The notes beneath the pieces were generated by a model that saw nothing but the letters and a program-made list of their open reading frames with translations, was not told the DNA's origin and did not search any database. The position numbers and the translations under genes were made by a program. Below, piece by piece: positions 25,864 to 34,005 of a stretch of DNA of 50,280 nucleotides (its first letter is position 1; each line of letters starts with the position of its first letter). The stretch comes from Streptomyces sp. AA1529 (GTDB lineage: Bacteria > Actinomycetota > Actinomycetes > Streptomycetales > Streptomycetaceae), in contig NZ_ALAP01000059.1 of assembly GCF_000280905.1 (NCBI RefSeq), forward strand, positions 1 to 50,280, written 5' to 3'.

Positions 25864-27285
25864 TCAGTCGGTGCCCGTCAGCAGACCGGCGAGGCGGGTG
25901 ACGGTCAGGTCGCCCAGATACGGACCGATGAGCTGGACCCCGAGCGGGAGGCCGTCGGGAGTGACGCCCAGCGGAACGCTGGCCGCGGGCAGATGCGCCA
26001 GACCGGCCAGGTTCAGCCAGGTCGTCTGGTCCCAGTACGCCCGGCGCTCGCCGTCCACGGTGAGGTGACGCTCCGGGACGGGGACGTCGGTCTGGCTGGG
26101 AACGGCGGCGGTCGGAGCGGCGGGGGTGACGAGGACGTCGACGTCGCGGAAGTATGCCGCCCACTGCTGCCGCACGCGTCGGCGCTCGTCGTCCGCGAGC
26201 AGCCAGTCCCGGTGACGCAGCGTGCGGGCGCGCAGGAACTCCGCGCCGGGGGACTGCGCGCCGGGCGGCAGATTCCCGGCGGCCTGCACCTCGCCGTCGA
26301 AGGCCTCCGCGGACGCGCCGGCCGACGAACCGGCGAACATCAGAGTGCGGAAGAGGCGGTCGGAATGGGCCATGTCCACCGGCCGGCTGGTGGCGTCGAC
26401 GCTCGCCCCGGCGTCCAGCAGCCGCTTCTCCGTGCTGTCGAGCAGCTCACGGGTGGCGGCGTCCACGGTGCAGTGGGAGTCGTCCGCCCACAGGCCGACT
26501 CTGAAGTCGCGCAGACTGCCGTGCCGTGCCGGGGGGAGGGTGAGCTGCCAGCCCGCGCTGTCCTCGGGGGAAGGGGCGGCCAGCACGCCGAGAGCGAGTT
26601 CGAGGTCGGCCGAACTCCGTGCGAGGGGGCCGATGCTGAGCATGTCCGAGGTCGACAGCCGACCGGGGGCCCGGGGGATGTGCCCCCTGGCGGGGACCAC
26701 GCCGTAGCTGGGGCGCAGCGCATGGACGCCGCAGTAGTGGCCGGGCAGTCGCAGGGAACCGGCCAGGTCGCTGCCGATGCCCAGCGGACTCAGCCGGGCC
26801 GCCACGGCCGCGGCCGAGCCTCCGGAGGAACCTCCGGCCGTCCGCTGCGGGTCGTGGGGATTCGGCGTCGTGCCGAAGAGCGGGTTGGTGGTCTGGATGT
26901 CCTGGCACATCGAGGGGGTGTTGGTCTTGCCGAGGATCACCGCGCCTGCTCGCCGCAGGAGGGCCACGGCGTCCGCGTCCCGGTCCGGCACGTGCCCTTC
27001 CAGCTCGGCGGCGCCGCACGTGGTGCGCAGGGCTTCGGTCTCCAGCGAGTCCTTGACGACGACGGGCAGTCCGAGCAGCGGCCCTTCGGAACCGCCCTGG
27101 GCGCGCCTTCGGTCCGCCCGGGCCGCCGCATGCAGAGCCCCTTCGCGGTCCAGCGTCGTCACCGCGTTGTGTTCGGGGTGACGTGCGATGCGCTCCAGAT
27201 GGGCAGCCGTGAGTTCCCGGCTGGAGACCTCTCCCGTGGTGAGGGCGTGGAGCTGGTCGAGGGCCGTGCGGTGGGTCAGGTCCAT
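25864..27285 (-). CDS. Amidase-signature hydrolase
   Basis: 473-residue member of the amidase signature family, which hydrolyses C-N amide bonds through a Ser-cisSer-Lys triad. All three appear: Lys78 (GLPVVVKDSLE), the cis-Ser in GGSSGGSAAAV (around 153-154) and nucleophile Ser177 (GSDLAGSLRLP). Such enzymes range from indoleacetamide hydrolases to aryl acylamidases; the substrate cannot be told here. ATG at 27285 overlaps the stop of the membrane-protein gene by 10 bp, with CAGGAAA upstream, so it is the last gene of a coupled operon with an XRE regulator, a metallopeptidase-like protein and a 7-TM protein. No signal peptide, so cytoplasmic. Confidence 0.9.
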   Translation of the reverse strand: MDLTHRTALDQLHALTTGEVSSRELTAAHLERIARHPEHNAVTTLDREGALHAAARADRRRAQGGSEGPLLGLPVVVKDSLETEALRTTCGAAELEGHVPDRDADAVALLRRAGAVILGKTNTPSMCQDIQTTNPLFGTTPNPHDPQRTAGGSSGGSAAAVAARLSPLGIGSDLAGSLRLPGHYCGVHALRPSYGVVPARGHIPRAPGRLSTSDMLSIGPLARSSADLELALGVLAAPSPEDSAGWQLTLPPARHGSLRDFRVGLWADDSHCTVDAATRELLDSTEKRLLDAGASVDATSRPVDMAHSDRLFRTLMFAGSSAGASAEAFDGEVQAAGNLPPGAQSPGAEFLRARTLRHRDWLLADDERRRVRQQWAAYFRDVDVLVTPAAPTAAVPSQTDVPVPERHLTVDGERRAYWDQTTWLNLAGLAHLPAASVPLGVTPDGLPLGVQLIGPYLGDLTVTRLAGLLTGTD

Positions 27286-28493
27286 GAAGGTGCGGTTTCC
27301 TGTCGTGCGGGTGCGGTTTCGAAGTGGGCAGCCATACGCAGCAGCGCTTGGACGTCGTCGTCCGGCGTACGCACGTCCTCCCGGGTGCTTGCGTCCGCGT
27401 ACTCCGCCGGGATCCGAGGTGCCTCGTCGCGCTTCGAGGCGCTCAGCGCCGCCCGGATCTGGTCGGCGGTGACCGCGGATGCCAGGTCGGCACCGGTGAG
27501 CCCGGCAGCGCTCCGGCGCTGCTCGGATGTGTGGCGCACGGAGGCGTCCAGGAAGGGCTGAAGTGCCCACTGGCCGTCCCGGATCTCCACAGCCCGGCGG
27601 TAGAGATGCCAGGTGATGGCCCGGACGCGCAGCCGTGAGCCGTTGCGGGTGCGGGGGGAGTTCAACGCCACGCCGGGGACGGCCTCGTGCATCGCCTCCC
27701 AAAGCGGCGCGAGACGCCGGTGGTCGCGCTGCGCCCGGAGCCAGGCACGGGCGTGCGGAACGGCGTGCAGAGCCAGCGTCGGCACGAAGAAGCCGATCAG
27801 GGTGAGCGTGGTGCCGCCGTCGGCGCACAGCCAGGCGAACTTCTCGGCAGCGGCCGAGGGCTGCGGGAGCCCGGACAGCACGGCGACGACATAGCCCAGG
27901 CGTACGGCGCTGTAGCCGATGGTCACGATCGCGCCCACTCCCACGATGCGCAGTCCACGGGCGATCCAGACCTCGCCGGTGTGCCGAGCCGCTCTCCAGC
28001 AGCCCACCGCCAGAACCGTTTCACCGAGCGTGTAGGCGGCGATGTAGAGCGTCAGATATGCCTGGTAGGTGCCGGTGTGCACGTAGTTGATGGTGAACCC
28101 CTGTGGGGTCGACCGGCCGGTCGGCGTGAGGTGGAAGAAGAGCACCCCCAGTGCCGCGATGACGACCGCACCTGCCGCCAGGCAGAACACGGTACGCCTC
28201 CGTGCCCGCTCCCCCGGCAGCGTCCAGTGGGCGAGCACGACGGGCTGGAGGGCGAGCAGGGCCACCACCGAGCCGAAGGCCGCGAGGATGCCTGTGGAGG
28301 GTCGTCCCGTCGTCTCGTCGAGCACCCTCCAGACGGGTTCGAGCGACACCAGGAAAGAGAGCGCCGAGAACCCGTAGACACCGGCCAGTGCGGCAAGCGC
28401 GCGGTCTTCGGCGAGGCGTCGCGGCGACCGGAGCAGCAACAGCAGACCGGTGGCAGCCAAGGCGAGGCATATGGGGTGAAGGAGCTGTTGCAC
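27276..28493 (-). CDS. Seven-TM membrane protein with cytoplasmic tail (MAB_1171c-like)
   Basis: 405 residues. Seven hydrophobic segments are visible in the first ~240 residues (near 3-21, 33-52, 67-90, 98-120, 141-165, 175-200, 212-238), followed by a hydrophilic C-terminal region of about 160 residues. The layout and wording of the sequence match what I recall as the MAB_1171c family of putative transporters, for which no function is established. GTG at 28493 starts two bases after the preceding gene's stop, with GGGAGA upstream, and the end overlaps the amidase start. It could be a sensor, a transporter or the effector of the operon; sequence alone does not decide. Confidence 0.75.
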   Translation of the reverse strand: MQQLLHPICLALAATGLLLLLRSPRRLAEDRALAALAGVYGFSALSFLVSLEPVWRVLDETTGRPSTGILAAFGSVVALLALQPVVLAHWTLPGERARRRTVFCLAAGAVVIAALGVLFFHLTPTGRSTPQGFTINYVHTGTYQAYLTLYIAAYTLGETVLAVGCWRAARHTGEVWIARGLRIVGVGAIVTIGYSAVRLGYVVAVLSGLPQPSAAAEKFAWLCADGGTTLTLIGFFVPTLALHAVPHARAWLRAQRDHRRLAPLWEAMHEAVPGVALNSPRTRNGSRLRVRAITWHLYRRAVEIRDGQWALQPFLDASVRHTSEQRRSAAGLTGADLASAVTADQIRAALSASKRDEAPRIPAEYADASTREDVRTPDDDVQALLRMAAHFETAPARQETAPSWT

Positions 28494-28495
28494 TG

Positions 28496-29002
28496 CTATC
28501 TCCCGTGACGCAGCAGAGTCTCGGCGATGGGGTCCTCAGCGCTGATGTCGGGGCCTCGGCGATGAATGTGCCGTTGCAGGTGTGAGGCGATCAGCTCGGC
28601 TTCCCGCTCGTCGTGGAGCTCGTAGTCACTGCGCCCCAGCATCATCTTGACCACCTGCGGATCGAGAGTGGGGGCGAGGCGGTCCGTCACGGGATTGACC
28701 TCGCCGAGTGTGCCGCTGCCCTGGTGATTCCGCAGGATGTGCGCGGCCTCGTGCGCGATGATGTGGTCCTGGTGCGCGCGGCTGGTCTCCTCGTTCACGA
28801 AGATGTAGTCGATGCCCTGCACCGTGCGTATCCACATTCCGCACAGGCCCCCTCCGCTGTTCGGCGGGGCGGACTCCAGCCGGATCGAACGGCCCGAGCG
28901 GGACTCGATCGCGGGCAACAGGTCGCGGATGCTCTGCGCCGGGGGGAGACCGAGGTCCCGCACGAAGCGGCGGCATTCCCGCCGCAGGCTGCGGCGGCGC
29001 AT
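28496..29002 (-). CDS. ImmA/IrrE-type zinc metallopeptidase
   Basis: 168-residue protein with the zinc-protease motif HEAAH at residues 84-88 preceded by AHQDHI, and a downstream acidic stretch (ELHDEREAELIASHLQRH) that probably supplies the third metal ligand. ImmA/IrrE proteases typically cleave a cognate XRE-type repressor, as in ICEBs1 and Deinococcus. That fits the XRE gene immediately upstream, whose stop overlaps this ATG as TGATG. No signal peptide. The cleavage target is inferred from gene order only; many actinobacterial relatives are annotated simply as toxin-like. Confidence 0.82.
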   Translation of the reverse strand: MRRRSLRRECRRFVRDLGLPPAQSIRDLLPAIESRSGRSIRLESAPPNSGGGLCGMWIRTVQGIDYIFVNEETSRAHQDHIIAHEAAHILRNHQGSGTLGEVNPVTDRLAPTLDPQVVKMMLGRSDYELHDEREAELIASHLQRHIHRRGPDISAEDPIAETLLRHGR

Positions 29003-29430
29003 CAGGCGGTGCCTCCCGCACCCGAGTCCGGATCCAGACCCTCGCGCTCACGTATGTGCTCGATGGTGGCGAGGACCTGTTCCATGCTCCGCGGCGACAG
29101 CCCCGCCGCGCGGGCCGCCACGCGCTGCACGCCGCTCTCGCGGATGCGCCGGACGAATGCCAGTTCCTCGGAGACCCTCAGGGCGGTGTCCTCGTCGAAG
29201 AAGTAGGCCACCGGGACGCCGAAGAACTCTGCGAGCCCCTCGAGGTGCCGTCGGGTCGGGTTGTCCCGCCGTCCGGTGCGCAACTGCCACAAATAGACGT
29301 GGGAGAGCGTCGGTCCGCCACGCTCCCGGAGCAGCGCCGCGACCTCCTGGTTCGTGTACGGGCCGCGGTCAGGGGGGTGGACCATCTCGAACAGCCTGTT
29401 CAGACGCTCACTGAAGGCGTCAGTCGGCAT
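29002..29430 (-). CDS. XRE-family regulator of the metallopeptidase operon
   Basis: 142 residues. The N-terminal half is a helix-turn-helix of the form common in Streptomyces secondary regulators: YTNQEVAALLRERGGPTLSH, then VYLWQLRTGRRDNPTRRHLE and a FFGVPVAYFFDED junction. The C-terminal half is helical and charged (residues 85-130), a possible target for the adjacent peptidase. ATG at 29430 follows GGGAGG. It heads the four-gene operon 29430-25864. Several GATTAATC-type sequences lie 18-90 bp upstream and are candidate autoregulatory sites. Confidence 0.88.
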   Translation of the reverse strand: MPTDAFSERLNRLFEMVHPPDRGPYTNQEVAALLRERGGPTLSHVYLWQLRTGRRDNPTRRHLEGLAEFFGVPVAYFFDEDTALRVSEELAFVRRIRESGVQRVAARAAGLSPRSMEQVLATIEHIREREGLDPDSGAGGTA

Positions 29431-29447
29431 ACGACCTCCCTGATGAC

Positions 29448-29520
29448 GAGATTAATCCGAGTTGACACTGCGATGCAGGGTGTGCCATGTTTCTGCCCTG
29501 CGATTAACTGAGATTAATCG
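29448..29520. promoter_or_regulatory. GATTAATC repeat cluster upstream of the XRE operon
   Basis: GAGATTAATC occurs identically at 29448-29457 and 29510-29519; its core GATTAATC is self-complementary. CGATTAA (29501-29507) and TTAATCG (29514-29520) make an inverted repeat with a 6-nt gap, and GCAGGG/CCCTGC (29475-29480, 29496-29501) a second. The AT-rich motif stands out from the GC-rich background. Confidence 0.6.
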
Positions 29521-29671
29521 ACGGACGGTTCGGTGTGCACAGCAAGCACACTACCGACGCCGGTTGTCCGGTGGCTCACCGCACGCACACCGGGGAGAGC
29601 CGAGCGCACGGCGCTCGGGACGCAGGAGACAGGGGCCGCCACGGTCCGGCGAGATTCGGAGCACTGCACGC

Positions 29672-29839
29672 ATGAGCACCACACGGACTCGCCTCCGATC
29701 CCCCAGGCCCGTACCCCGCGGAGCGGGAGCCGTCTCCTCACCCGGTGATCCGTCCGAGCGCAGCGCCGGGCCGGCCGCGAGCCCGCACGAGGCCGTGCGC
29801 CACAAGCCTTCGAGGAAGCCCGGCACCGAAATCGTGTGA
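29672..29839 (+). CDS. Doubtful small open reading frame, 55 residues
   Basis: ATG at 29672 with GGAG 9-12 bases upstream, rich in Arg, Pro and Ser, no recognisable domain or hydrophobic segment. Third-position GC is roughly 80 percent, compatible with coding but lower than neighbours. It lies divergent from the XRE operon. Reported only because it occupies a gap where divergent partner genes could be expected. Confidence 0.2.
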   Translation: MSTTRTRLRSPRPVPRGAGAVSSPGDPSERSAGPAASPHEAVRHKPSRKPGTEIV

Positions 29840-29867
29840 GTGCGAGGCAGCATGCCCCGGCTCGCAT

Positions 29868-31232
29868 TCACCATGAGCCGCCGGAGCTCCGCGGACCCCG
29901 GGGGAGTCCGCGGAGCCCCGGCTGATGCCGGGTACCGGCTTCCGGCTCCTGGGCCGGGGACGCCGGCCGCCTGCGTCGCAGGCCGCGCAGGAGCGCGGCG
30001 GCGGCCAGTTGGAGCGCCGCGATCAGCAGGAGCAGGGAGTGGGGCGGCAGCGCGGCGAGCGCACCGACCAGCGCGGTCCCGGCAGCACCCGCGGTCAGCT
30101 TGAGCCCCGCGCCGAGGGTGAAGACCTGGGCACGGGTCCCCTCCGGGGCGTGGTCGGCGCGGAGGCGCAATGTCGCGGACAGCAGCGGACCCTCGCCCAG
30201 TCCCGCGCACAGGAACAGCGCGGCCGTCCACAGGAGGGACGGGGTGAGGGCGGCGCCCGCCAGCCCGGCGGCCGTCACCAGCAGTCCGAGGCGCGCCGAG
30301 CGGACCCGTCCGGACGTACCGGACCACCGTGCCGCCGCGAGAGACCCGGCGAGCCCGCCGACGGCGAACGCCGTCATCAGCAGTCCGCCGCCGTCGGACG
30401 CGCCCCGGGCCCGGGCGAGCAGCACGGCGGTGACGGGGAGCGCACCGGCACCGAGAAAGGCCACGCAGGTCGCGAGGGTGAGGGTGGCGAGCTGGGGGGT
30501 GCGCCGCAGGACACGGAATCCGGTGCCGAGTTCGCGGGGACGAAAGCGGCCGGCCGGTAGGGGCCGGTGGCCGGCCGCGGGGAGCCGCAGCGTCGTGCAC
30601 AGCAGCGCGGCGCAGCCCGCCGAGACCGCGAGCAGCACCGTGGCCAGGGCCGCGGAGGACACGGCGGCCGTGCCGGCGACGGCAGCCGGTGCGGTGACGG
30701 CTGCGGCGTTGTAGGTGGCCGCGTCGTAGGCGAAACCGCGGTCGCGGAGGCGTCTGCCGCGGCCTTGGGCCGAGGCGGCGGCGCCGCCGGGACGGTCTCC
30801 GTCCGCGCACCTGCCGGAGGCCGTACGGCCCGGGCTGCCGTCACCGCCCTCGCCGGCTCCGCTGGGCGCGCGCGTCTCGGCGAGGAGGCTGGAGAGGCCG
30901 CCGGTGACGAGCGGGCCGACGCTGCCTCCGGCGAGGGCGACGGCGAGGGTGAGCGGCAGCGGTGTCCGCCCTGTCGTCAGTGCCAGCAGGGCGAGCGCCG
31001 TGCCGAGGAGGGCGAGTGCGCACCCGTGCAGCAGGCGCGGGGTGCGGGTCCGTTCGGCCAGCGCGCCGACGACTGGGGCGGCCAGTGCGTGCGGGGCCAG
31101 CCAGGCCGCGAGTACGAACCCGCCCAGCGCCGGGCGGCCCGTCCGTTCGACCGCCAGCAGGGCCAGTGCGACGCCCACCCCTTCGTCGGCGAACCGCGCC
31201 AGGAAGGCCGTGGCCAGATACGTCCTCAGCAA
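29868..31232 (-). CDS. MFS transporter
   Basis: Major facilitator superfamily exporter, 454 residues, about 12 hydrophobic segments. It opens with LLRTYLATAFLARFADEGVG and shows the domain-A loop pattern LAERTRTPRLLHG. Between the fourth and fifth helices lies a Gly/Ser/Arg-rich insertion of roughly 40 residues (APSGAGEGGDGSPGR onward), before the usual FAYDAATYNAAAV segment. The start is TTG at 31232, the only in-frame start near GGGGGGAGGG (8-nt spacing). The last ~20 codons are read through a strong inverted repeat (29886-29916), so coding end and terminator overlap. Divergent from the CGNR regulator, which probably controls it; exported substrate unknown. Confidence 0.8.
   Translation of the reverse strand: MLRTYLATAFLARFADEGVGVALALLAVERTGRPALGGFVLAAWLAPHALAAPVVGALAERTRTPRLLHGCALALLGTALALLALTTGRTPLPLTLAVALAGGSVGPLVTGGLSSLLAETRAPSGAGEGGDGSPGRTASGRCADGDRPGGAAASAQGRGRRLRDRGFAYDAATYNAAAVTAPAAVAGTAAVSSAALATVLLAVSAGCAALLCTTLRLPAAGHRPLPAGRFRPRELGTGFRVLRRTPQLATLTLATCVAFLGAGALPVTAVLLARARGASDGGGLLMTAFAVGGLAGSLAAARWSGTSGRVRSARLGLLVTAAGLAGAALTPSLLWTAALFLCAGLGEGPLLSATLRLRADHAPEGTRAQVFTLGAGLKLTAGAAGTALVGALAALPPHSLLLLIAALQLAAAALLRGLRRRRPASPAQEPEAGTRHQPGLRGLPRGPRSSGGSW
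29886..29916 (-). terminator. 11-bp inverted repeat at the 3' end of the MFS gene
   Basis: GCTCCGCGGAC (29886-29896) pairs exactly with GTCCGCGGAGC (29906-29916). It lies within the final codons of the MFS gene and is the only good terminator candidate for it. Confidence 0.5.
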
Positions 31233-31329
31233 CGCTGCTGCCCTCCCCCCGGGGCGAACGGCCCTCCGCGCGGCATGTCCCGGTGGTCCCGGGTGCCTGC
31301 CCGGCGCCGTGTGCCGGACCGACCGTCGA

Positions 31330-31357
31330 GTAACGGCTCCATCGTATAATGCGTTAC
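31330..31357. promoter_or_regulatory. Leaderless promoter with flanking inverted repeat
   Basis: A perfect -10 TATAAT (31345-31350) ends 7 nt before the ATG at 31358, indicating a leaderless mRNA. GTAACG (31330-31335) and CGTTAC (31352-31357) form an inverted repeat around the -10, a likely operator. The divergent MFS gene begins 100 bp away. Confidence 0.6.
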
Positions 31358-31966
31358 ATGAAGCAGCATGGCGAGCCGCAGGACGGGTTCCGGCCCGGCG
31401 AGCGGCTGATCGACCTCGCGAACGCCGTACGGGAGGATCCCGCGCTTCCCCGCGCGGCGATGACGGCCCTTCTGCGGCGGCACGGCGAGTCGGAGGAGGA
31501 GCTGCGCAGCCTGACGGACGCCGAAGCGGGCGCACTGCGCCACGCGGTGGTGGAACTGACGGAACGGGTACTGGCCGAGACCGCCACCGACCGCGCGGCC
31601 GGGGCGCTCAACGAGCTGCTGGAACGCTGCGCGGCCCGCCCCCGGCTGAGCAGGCACGACGGCCACGCCTGGCATCTGCACGTCGACCGGGGCGACGACG
31701 CGAGCTGGGCGGACTGGTTCACGGCGGCAGCGGCACTGGCACTCGCCCGGCTGCTGAGCGAGCAGGGCGGCACCGCCTGGGGCGAGTGCGCGGCACCGGG
31801 CTGCCGGCGGCTCTATCTGGGCGGCGGTCCCGGTGCGCCGCGGCGCTACTGTTCCCGCCCGTGCGCCACCCGGACCCGGGTCGCCGCGCACCGGCACAGA
31901 CAGCGCGGCGGAGGCCGGCCGCAGGCCGGACCGGACGGCGGGGAGCGGACCGGGCCCGGCGGCTGA
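31358..31966 (+). CDS. CGNR zinc-finger (ABATE-domain) transcriptional regulator
   Basis: 202 residues. The N-terminal ~130 residues form a helical ligand-binding-like domain that begins RPGERLIDLANAVRED. The C-terminus carries the four-cysteine finger CAAPGCRRLYL and RRYCSRPCATRTRVAAHR, typical of CGNR proteins, which often repress a neighbouring transporter or detoxification gene. ATG at 31358 is chosen over the in-frame ATG at 31349 because the TATAAT box overlaps the earlier codon and leaves exactly the spacing of a leaderless transcript. The Pro/Gly-rich tail after residue 180 looks unstructured. Divergent from the MFS exporter. Confidence 0.85.
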   Translation: MKQHGEPQDGFRPGERLIDLANAVREDPALPRAAMTALLRRHGESEEELRSLTDAEAGALRHAVVELTERVLAETATDRAAGALNELLERCAARPRLSRHDGHAWHLHVDRGDDASWADWFTAAAALALARLLSEQGGTAWGECAAPGCRRLYLGGGPGAPRRYCSRPCATRTRVAAHRHRQRGGGRPQAGPDGGERTGPGG

Positions 31967-32045
31967 CACCGTTCCACGACCGGGCAGGCCCACGACCCGG
32001 CCGCCCCCGGGGCCCCGGCCGTCCCGCGACCCCGCGTTCCCGGGG

Positions 32046-32492
32046 TCAGGGCAGCACCGCGAAGCCGTCCAGTTCGATCCGGGCCTCCTCGTCCCACAGC
32101 CGTACCGCGCCGATGACCGCCATCGCGGGATAGTCGCGTCCGGCCAGCTCCCGCCAGATCCGGCCCAGTTCGGCGGCGTGCGCACGGTATTCGGGAACGT
32201 CCGTGGTGTAGACGGTGACGCGGGCCAGGTCCGCCGGAGTCCCGCCGCATGCGGCCAGGGCGGACAGCAGGTTGCCCAGCGCGGTGCGGAACTGGTCGGG
32301 GAGGGTGCGCGCGGCGACGTGGCCCGCGCTGTCCAGTGCGGTCTGGCCCGCCAGGAAGACCAGCCGCGAACCGGTGGCCGTCACGGCGTGCGAGAAGCCG
32401 CTCGGCGGAGCCAGCTGCGCGGGGTTGACCCGCTGCAGGGCGCCCCCGTCGGTCCGGTGCGGGGCGCTCCCGTCGGTGGGGTCGGGGTTCAC
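32046..32492 (-). CDS. RidA/YjgF-family protein
   Basis: 148 residues; a RidA domain follows a ~20-residue polar leader (LVFLAGQTALDSAGH, GNLLSALAACGGTPADLARVTVYTTDVPEY, IGAVRLWDEEARIELDGFAVL). RidA proteins hydrolyse reactive enamine/imine intermediates to ketones; related proteins accompany 2-aminobenzoyl-CoA catabolism, where ring reduction yields imine/enamine groups. GTG at 32492 overlaps the acyl-CoA dehydrogenase stop as GTGA, so the two are translationally coupled. That coupling is the main argument for a pathway role, not general housekeeping. Confidence 0.88.
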   Translation of the reverse strand: MNPDPTDGSAPHRTDGGALQRVNPAQLAPPSGFSHAVTATGSRLVFLAGQTALDSAGHVAARTLPDQFRTALGNLLSALAACGGTPADLARVTVYTTDVPEYRAHAAELGRIWRELAGRDYPAMAVIGAVRLWDEEARIELDGFAVLP

Positions 32493-33805
32493 AGCCGGTC
32501 CTCCCCCGCCTGGTCCGCTGCCCGGCCGGCGGCGGCCTCCGGCGGATCGTCCCGTACGGCCTCCCCGACACCGACGGCAGGCCCCTCCCCCGCACCGGCC
32601 CGGCCCGAAGCCGCGCCCCGCGCCTCGGCGCGCTCCCGGTACAACTCCTTGGCGATCAGGGAGCGCTGGACCTCGCTGGCGCCCTCGTAGATGCGTGGCG
32701 CCCGTACCTCGCGGTAGAGGTGTTCGAGCAGGTGGCCCCGCTGGAGTGCGGCGGCTCCGTGGATCTGGACGGCCGCGTCCACCACGTCCTGCGCGGTCTC
32801 GGTCGCCAGCAGCTTGGCCATGGCCGAGCGGCGCGCCAGGTCCGCGCCCTCGCCGTCGCTGCCGTCATAGGCGCAGGCGGCGGCGTACACCAGGAGCCGC
32901 GCGGCCTCGGTGCGGGTCGCCATCTCCGCCAGCCGGTGCGAGACGGACTGGAGGTCGCGCAGCGTGCCGCCGAACGCGGCGCGGCTGTCGGCGTGTTCGA
33001 GTGAGGCGTCCAGCGCTGCCTGGGCCATGCCGATGGCGAAGGCGCCGACGCTGGGCCGGAACAGGTTGAGGGTGCGCATGGCGACACGGAATCCGGCGCC
33101 CGGCGCGCCGAGGAGGTCGGCCCGGGTGACGGGGACGGCGTCGAAGGTGAGGGTGCCCAGGGCGTGCGGGGCGAGCATGTCCAGGGGTTCGCCGTGCAGT
33201 CCGGGCCGGTCGGCGGGGACGAGGAACGCGGTCACGCCGCGGGCTCCGGGGGCCTCGCCGGTGCGGGCGAAGACCGTGTAGAAGTCGGCCCAGGGCGCGT
33301 TGGAGATCCAGGTCTTGGTGCCGGTCAGCCGCCAGCCGTCCGGGCTGCCGGCCGGGTCGTCGTCGCCGGCCCCGCCGTCCGGTTCCGCGTGCAGTGCCAG
33401 CGCTGCCGCGTCACTGCCCGCGCCGGGCTCGCTCAGCGCGAAGGCCGCGACCGCCCGGCCCGCGGCGACGGCGGGCAGCCAGCGGGCCCGCTGCTCGGCT
33501 GTCCCGGCGTCGGCAACCGGCCCGGCGCCCAGTCCCTGGAGGGCGAGGGCCGTCTCGGCCTGCGGGCAGGAGTAGGCCAGCGACTCACGCAGCAGGCACA
33601 GGTCGAGCGCGCTGCCGCGACGCCACGGAGGCGCCGCGGGAACGGCGCGGGCGAGCAGTCCCAGTGTGCCCAGTTCGCGGAGCAGGGGGCGGTCGACGCG
33701 CCCGTCCTCGCACCGGGCGGCGAGCGGGGCGAGCTGTTCTCCGAGCGTGCGCAGGCGGGCGCACCAGGCGCGCTGCTGCGGGGTGAGTGCGAAGGCGGTG
33801 GTCAT
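32489..33805 (-). CDS. Acyl-CoA dehydrogenase
   Basis: FAD enzyme that introduces a double bond alpha-beta to a CoA thioester; 438 residues. Signatures are AFALSEPGAGSDAAAL and GWRLTGTKTWISNA in the flavin-binding region, DLLGAPGAGFRVAM, and IYEGASEVQRSLIAKELY, which holds the catalytic Glu. The last ~45 residues are Ala/Gly-rich and appear unstructured. ATG at 33805 follows GGGGAG. First gene of a two-gene operon with ridA, divergent from the CoA ligase across a shared operator. In this setting it probably acts on the alicyclic CoA product after ring reduction (inference). Confidence 0.92.
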   Translation of the reverse strand: MTTAFALTPQQRAWCARLRTLGEQLAPLAARCEDGRVDRPLLRELGTLGLLARAVPAAPPWRRGSALDLCLLRESLAYSCPQAETALALQGLGAGPVADAGTAEQRARWLPAVAAGRAVAAFALSEPGAGSDAAALALHAEPDGGAGDDDPAGSPDGWRLTGTKTWISNAPWADFYTVFARTGEAPGARGVTAFLVPADRPGLHGEPLDMLAPHALGTLTFDAVPVTRADLLGAPGAGFRVAMRTLNLFRPSVGAFAIGMAQAALDASLEHADSRAAFGGTLRDLQSVSHRLAEMATRTEAARLLVYAAACAYDGSDGEGADLARRSAMAKLLATETAQDVVDAAVQIHGAAALQRGHLLEHLYREVRAPRIYEGASEVQRSLIAKELYRERAEARGAASGRAGAGEGPAVGVGEAVRDDPPEAAAGRAADQAGEDRL

Positions 33806-33876
33806 GGCGGCTCCCCTCGGCCGTGGCCCGTTGCGGAGGTTCCGCGCGGACCGGTTCCTGTGCTGTCGCCGACTCC

Positions 33877-33906
33877 CTGTCTATCGCGGACCATTGACTG
33901 CCGTCA
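33877..33906 (+). promoter_or_regulatory. Shared aryl-CoA-region operator, copy 1
   Basis: CTGTCTATCGCG (33877-33888) followed by the palindrome TGACTGCCGTCA (33895-33906). The same arrangement, 24 of 30 positions identical, occurs inverted at 41167-41196. It lies between the divergent acyl-CoA dehydrogenase and CoA ligase genes, and in ligase orientation is 100 bp upstream of that start. Confidence 0.7.
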
Positions 33907-34005
33907 CCAACACGTTACGCTCGACGCCACGCGCCGGACCGGCGCCGCCGGCGGTCCGCGGGCTGCCGGCCGAGTTCGGAGGACCGCCCGCGAGGGGGTA
34001 GCCCG

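Larger units (their letters stand above)
29431..29867. other. Gap between the XRE operon and the MFS gene
   Basis: Contains the operator-like GATTAATC cluster (29448-29520) and one doubtful small open frame on the plus strand (29672-29839). Apart from these, nothing recognisable. Confidence 0.6.
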
